Source of the DNA: Verrucomicrobiota bacterium
GTDB taxonomy: Bacteria > Verrucomicrobiota > Verrucomicrobiia > Chthoniobacterales > JAFAMB01
DNA length: 13,915 nucleotides
Reading direction: 5' to 3'
NCBI GenBank assembly: GCA_019236035.1
Contig: JAFAJU010000406.1
Coordinates: forward strand, 1 to 13,915
The number at the start of each line of letters is the position of its first letter. Position 1 is the first letter of the stretch. The translations under genes and the position numbers were made by a program. Under the pieces are notes generated by a model. That model saw only the letters and a program-made list of their open reading frames with translations. It was not told where the DNA came from and did not search any database. Of this stretch, positions 13,584-13,915 are shown piece by piece.

Positions 13584-13763
13584 GAGAGGGCGATGGGTCG
13601 AGGCCACGCTAGAGACGTTTCCGTGGGTGAGGTCACGCGAGTAAACGTTCGCGGGAGCCGCGGCTGCGAAGTTGTTTGGTGGCATTTGCGCGGTGGCGAA
13701 ATATGCGAGTCGCGGGGGTTAGGTTAGTGCGGCTCCCCTCCGGGCATGGTTCAGATCGATCTT
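13584..13763. other. Spacer between inverted repeat clusters
   Basis: These 180 G-rich nt between the two oppositely oriented repeat arms contain no supported gene. The minus-strand frame 13497-13685 that crosses the left arm encodes nothing recognisable. The arms and spacer together form a unit of about 275 nt that could behave as a non-autonomous repeat element. Confidence 0.4.
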
Positions 13764-13795
13764 AATTCGCGTCTATTCGTGTCCATTCGCGGTTG
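13764..13795 (-). repeat. GCGAATGGACACGAA repeat, inverted arm
   Basis: Read on the minus strand this is CAACCGCGAATGGACACGAA followed by TAGACGCGAATT. It matches the forward arm at 13521-13583 over the GCGAATGGACACGAA core. It lies 31 nt before the recombinase start, so it may affect the leader of that gene. Confidence 0.8.
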
Positions 13796-13826
13796 TGTTT
13801 CCGGTTTGTGGTAGGATTCGCGGTAG

Positions 13827-13915
13827 GTGGACACGCCATTCGATAACGAGATAGACGAGTTTATCCTGTTTTTGGCGACGGAACGGGGGTTGTCTGAGAA
13901 TTATCAGGTGTCGAC
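13827..13915 (+). CDS. Tyrosine recombinase XerC/XerD-like, N-terminal part (runs off window)
   Basis: The first 29 codons read MDTPFDNEIDEFILFLATERGLSENYQVS. This matches the opening of XerC/XerD-type site-specific recombinases, in which an acidic start is followed by a helix with FL..L..ERGLS.NT at the beginning of the core-binding (SAM-like) domain. The start is fixed by the sequence: a TAG stop (13824-13826) directly abuts GTG 13827 in the same frame and no later start is visible. The function by family is cutting and rejoining of DNA, either resolution of chromosome dimers at dif or integration of mobile DNA. The N-terminal pattern resembles housekeeping Xer proteins more than phage integrases, but the catalytic part lies outside the window, so this cannot be settled. 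Confidence 0.8.
   Translation, partial: MDTPFDNEIDEFILFLATERGLSENYQVS

Noticed and set aside
13497..13685. 62-codon minus-strand frame
   Set aside because: Largely a translation of the GCGAATGGACACGAA repeat cluster.
13403..13915. Complete genomic island integrated at tRNA-Gly
   Set aside because: No duplicated tRNA 3' end was found, the recombinase start looks like a housekeeping Xer protein and its body is outside the window.

Overview
This window looks like chromosomal DNA of a free-living bacterium, most probably a member of the Verrucomicrobiota. That assignment is an inference (about 50-60%). It rests on the mix of a MobF relaxase with radC debris, a malFG-type transporter with a cytosolic GH30 enzyme, a small 'HKWIESEKAG-DIGFE' protein, dispersed GCGAATGGACACGAA repeats, and few clear Shine-Dalgarno sites. 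No rRNA or taxonomic marker gene is present.

Left third (1-5.7 kb): remains of mobile DNA. A structured leader (about 174-370), with a GTGAC-rich cluster in front of it, precedes an intact 1006-aa MobF (TrwC/TraI-type) relaxase-helicase. A toxin-antitoxin pair follows (UPF0175 antitoxin and DUF3368 PIN toxin). Next comes a composite scar: the 3' end of radC on the minus strand, then a second, decayed copy of the leader plus relaxase N-terminus (4621-5480), then the N-terminal piece of an RbsC-type sugar permease on the minus strand. The second copy differs from the first by many substitutions, a 1-nt deletion that creates a stop, and further deletions. It therefore looks derived from a sibling element rather than copied recently. 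No coupling protein or type IV secretion genes are visible.

Middle (6.1-12.0 kb): a carbohydrate-use locus on the plus strand. It holds an AraC-family regulator with a cupin sensor domain, a secreted family-1 sugar-binding protein, MalF-like and MalG-like permeases, and a GH30 glycosidase without a signal peptide. The likely scheme is that a glycoside or oligosaccharide is bound outside the membrane, imported by the two permeases with an ATPase encoded elsewhere, and hydrolysed in the cytoplasm. The remnant rbsC start lies divergent from araC, so the area probably once held another sugar transporter.

Right part (12.0-13.9 kb): a small DUF4032-like protein, an untranslated stretch with inverted repeats, an excisionase-like winged-HTH gene on the minus strand with a palindrome upstream, tRNA-Gly(UCC) on the minus strand with an encoded CCA end, a pair of oppositely oriented GCGAATGGACACGAA repeat clusters, and the first 29 codons of a tyrosine recombinase (XerC/XerD-like) that runs off the window.

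The most interesting material is the relaxase module. A nested hairpin leader is conserved in two diverged copies and is a candidate oriT. GTGAC motifs lie in front of the gene, and a perfect 12-bp palindrome built on GTCAC/GTGAC lies behind it. The truncated copy joins two unrelated broken genes.
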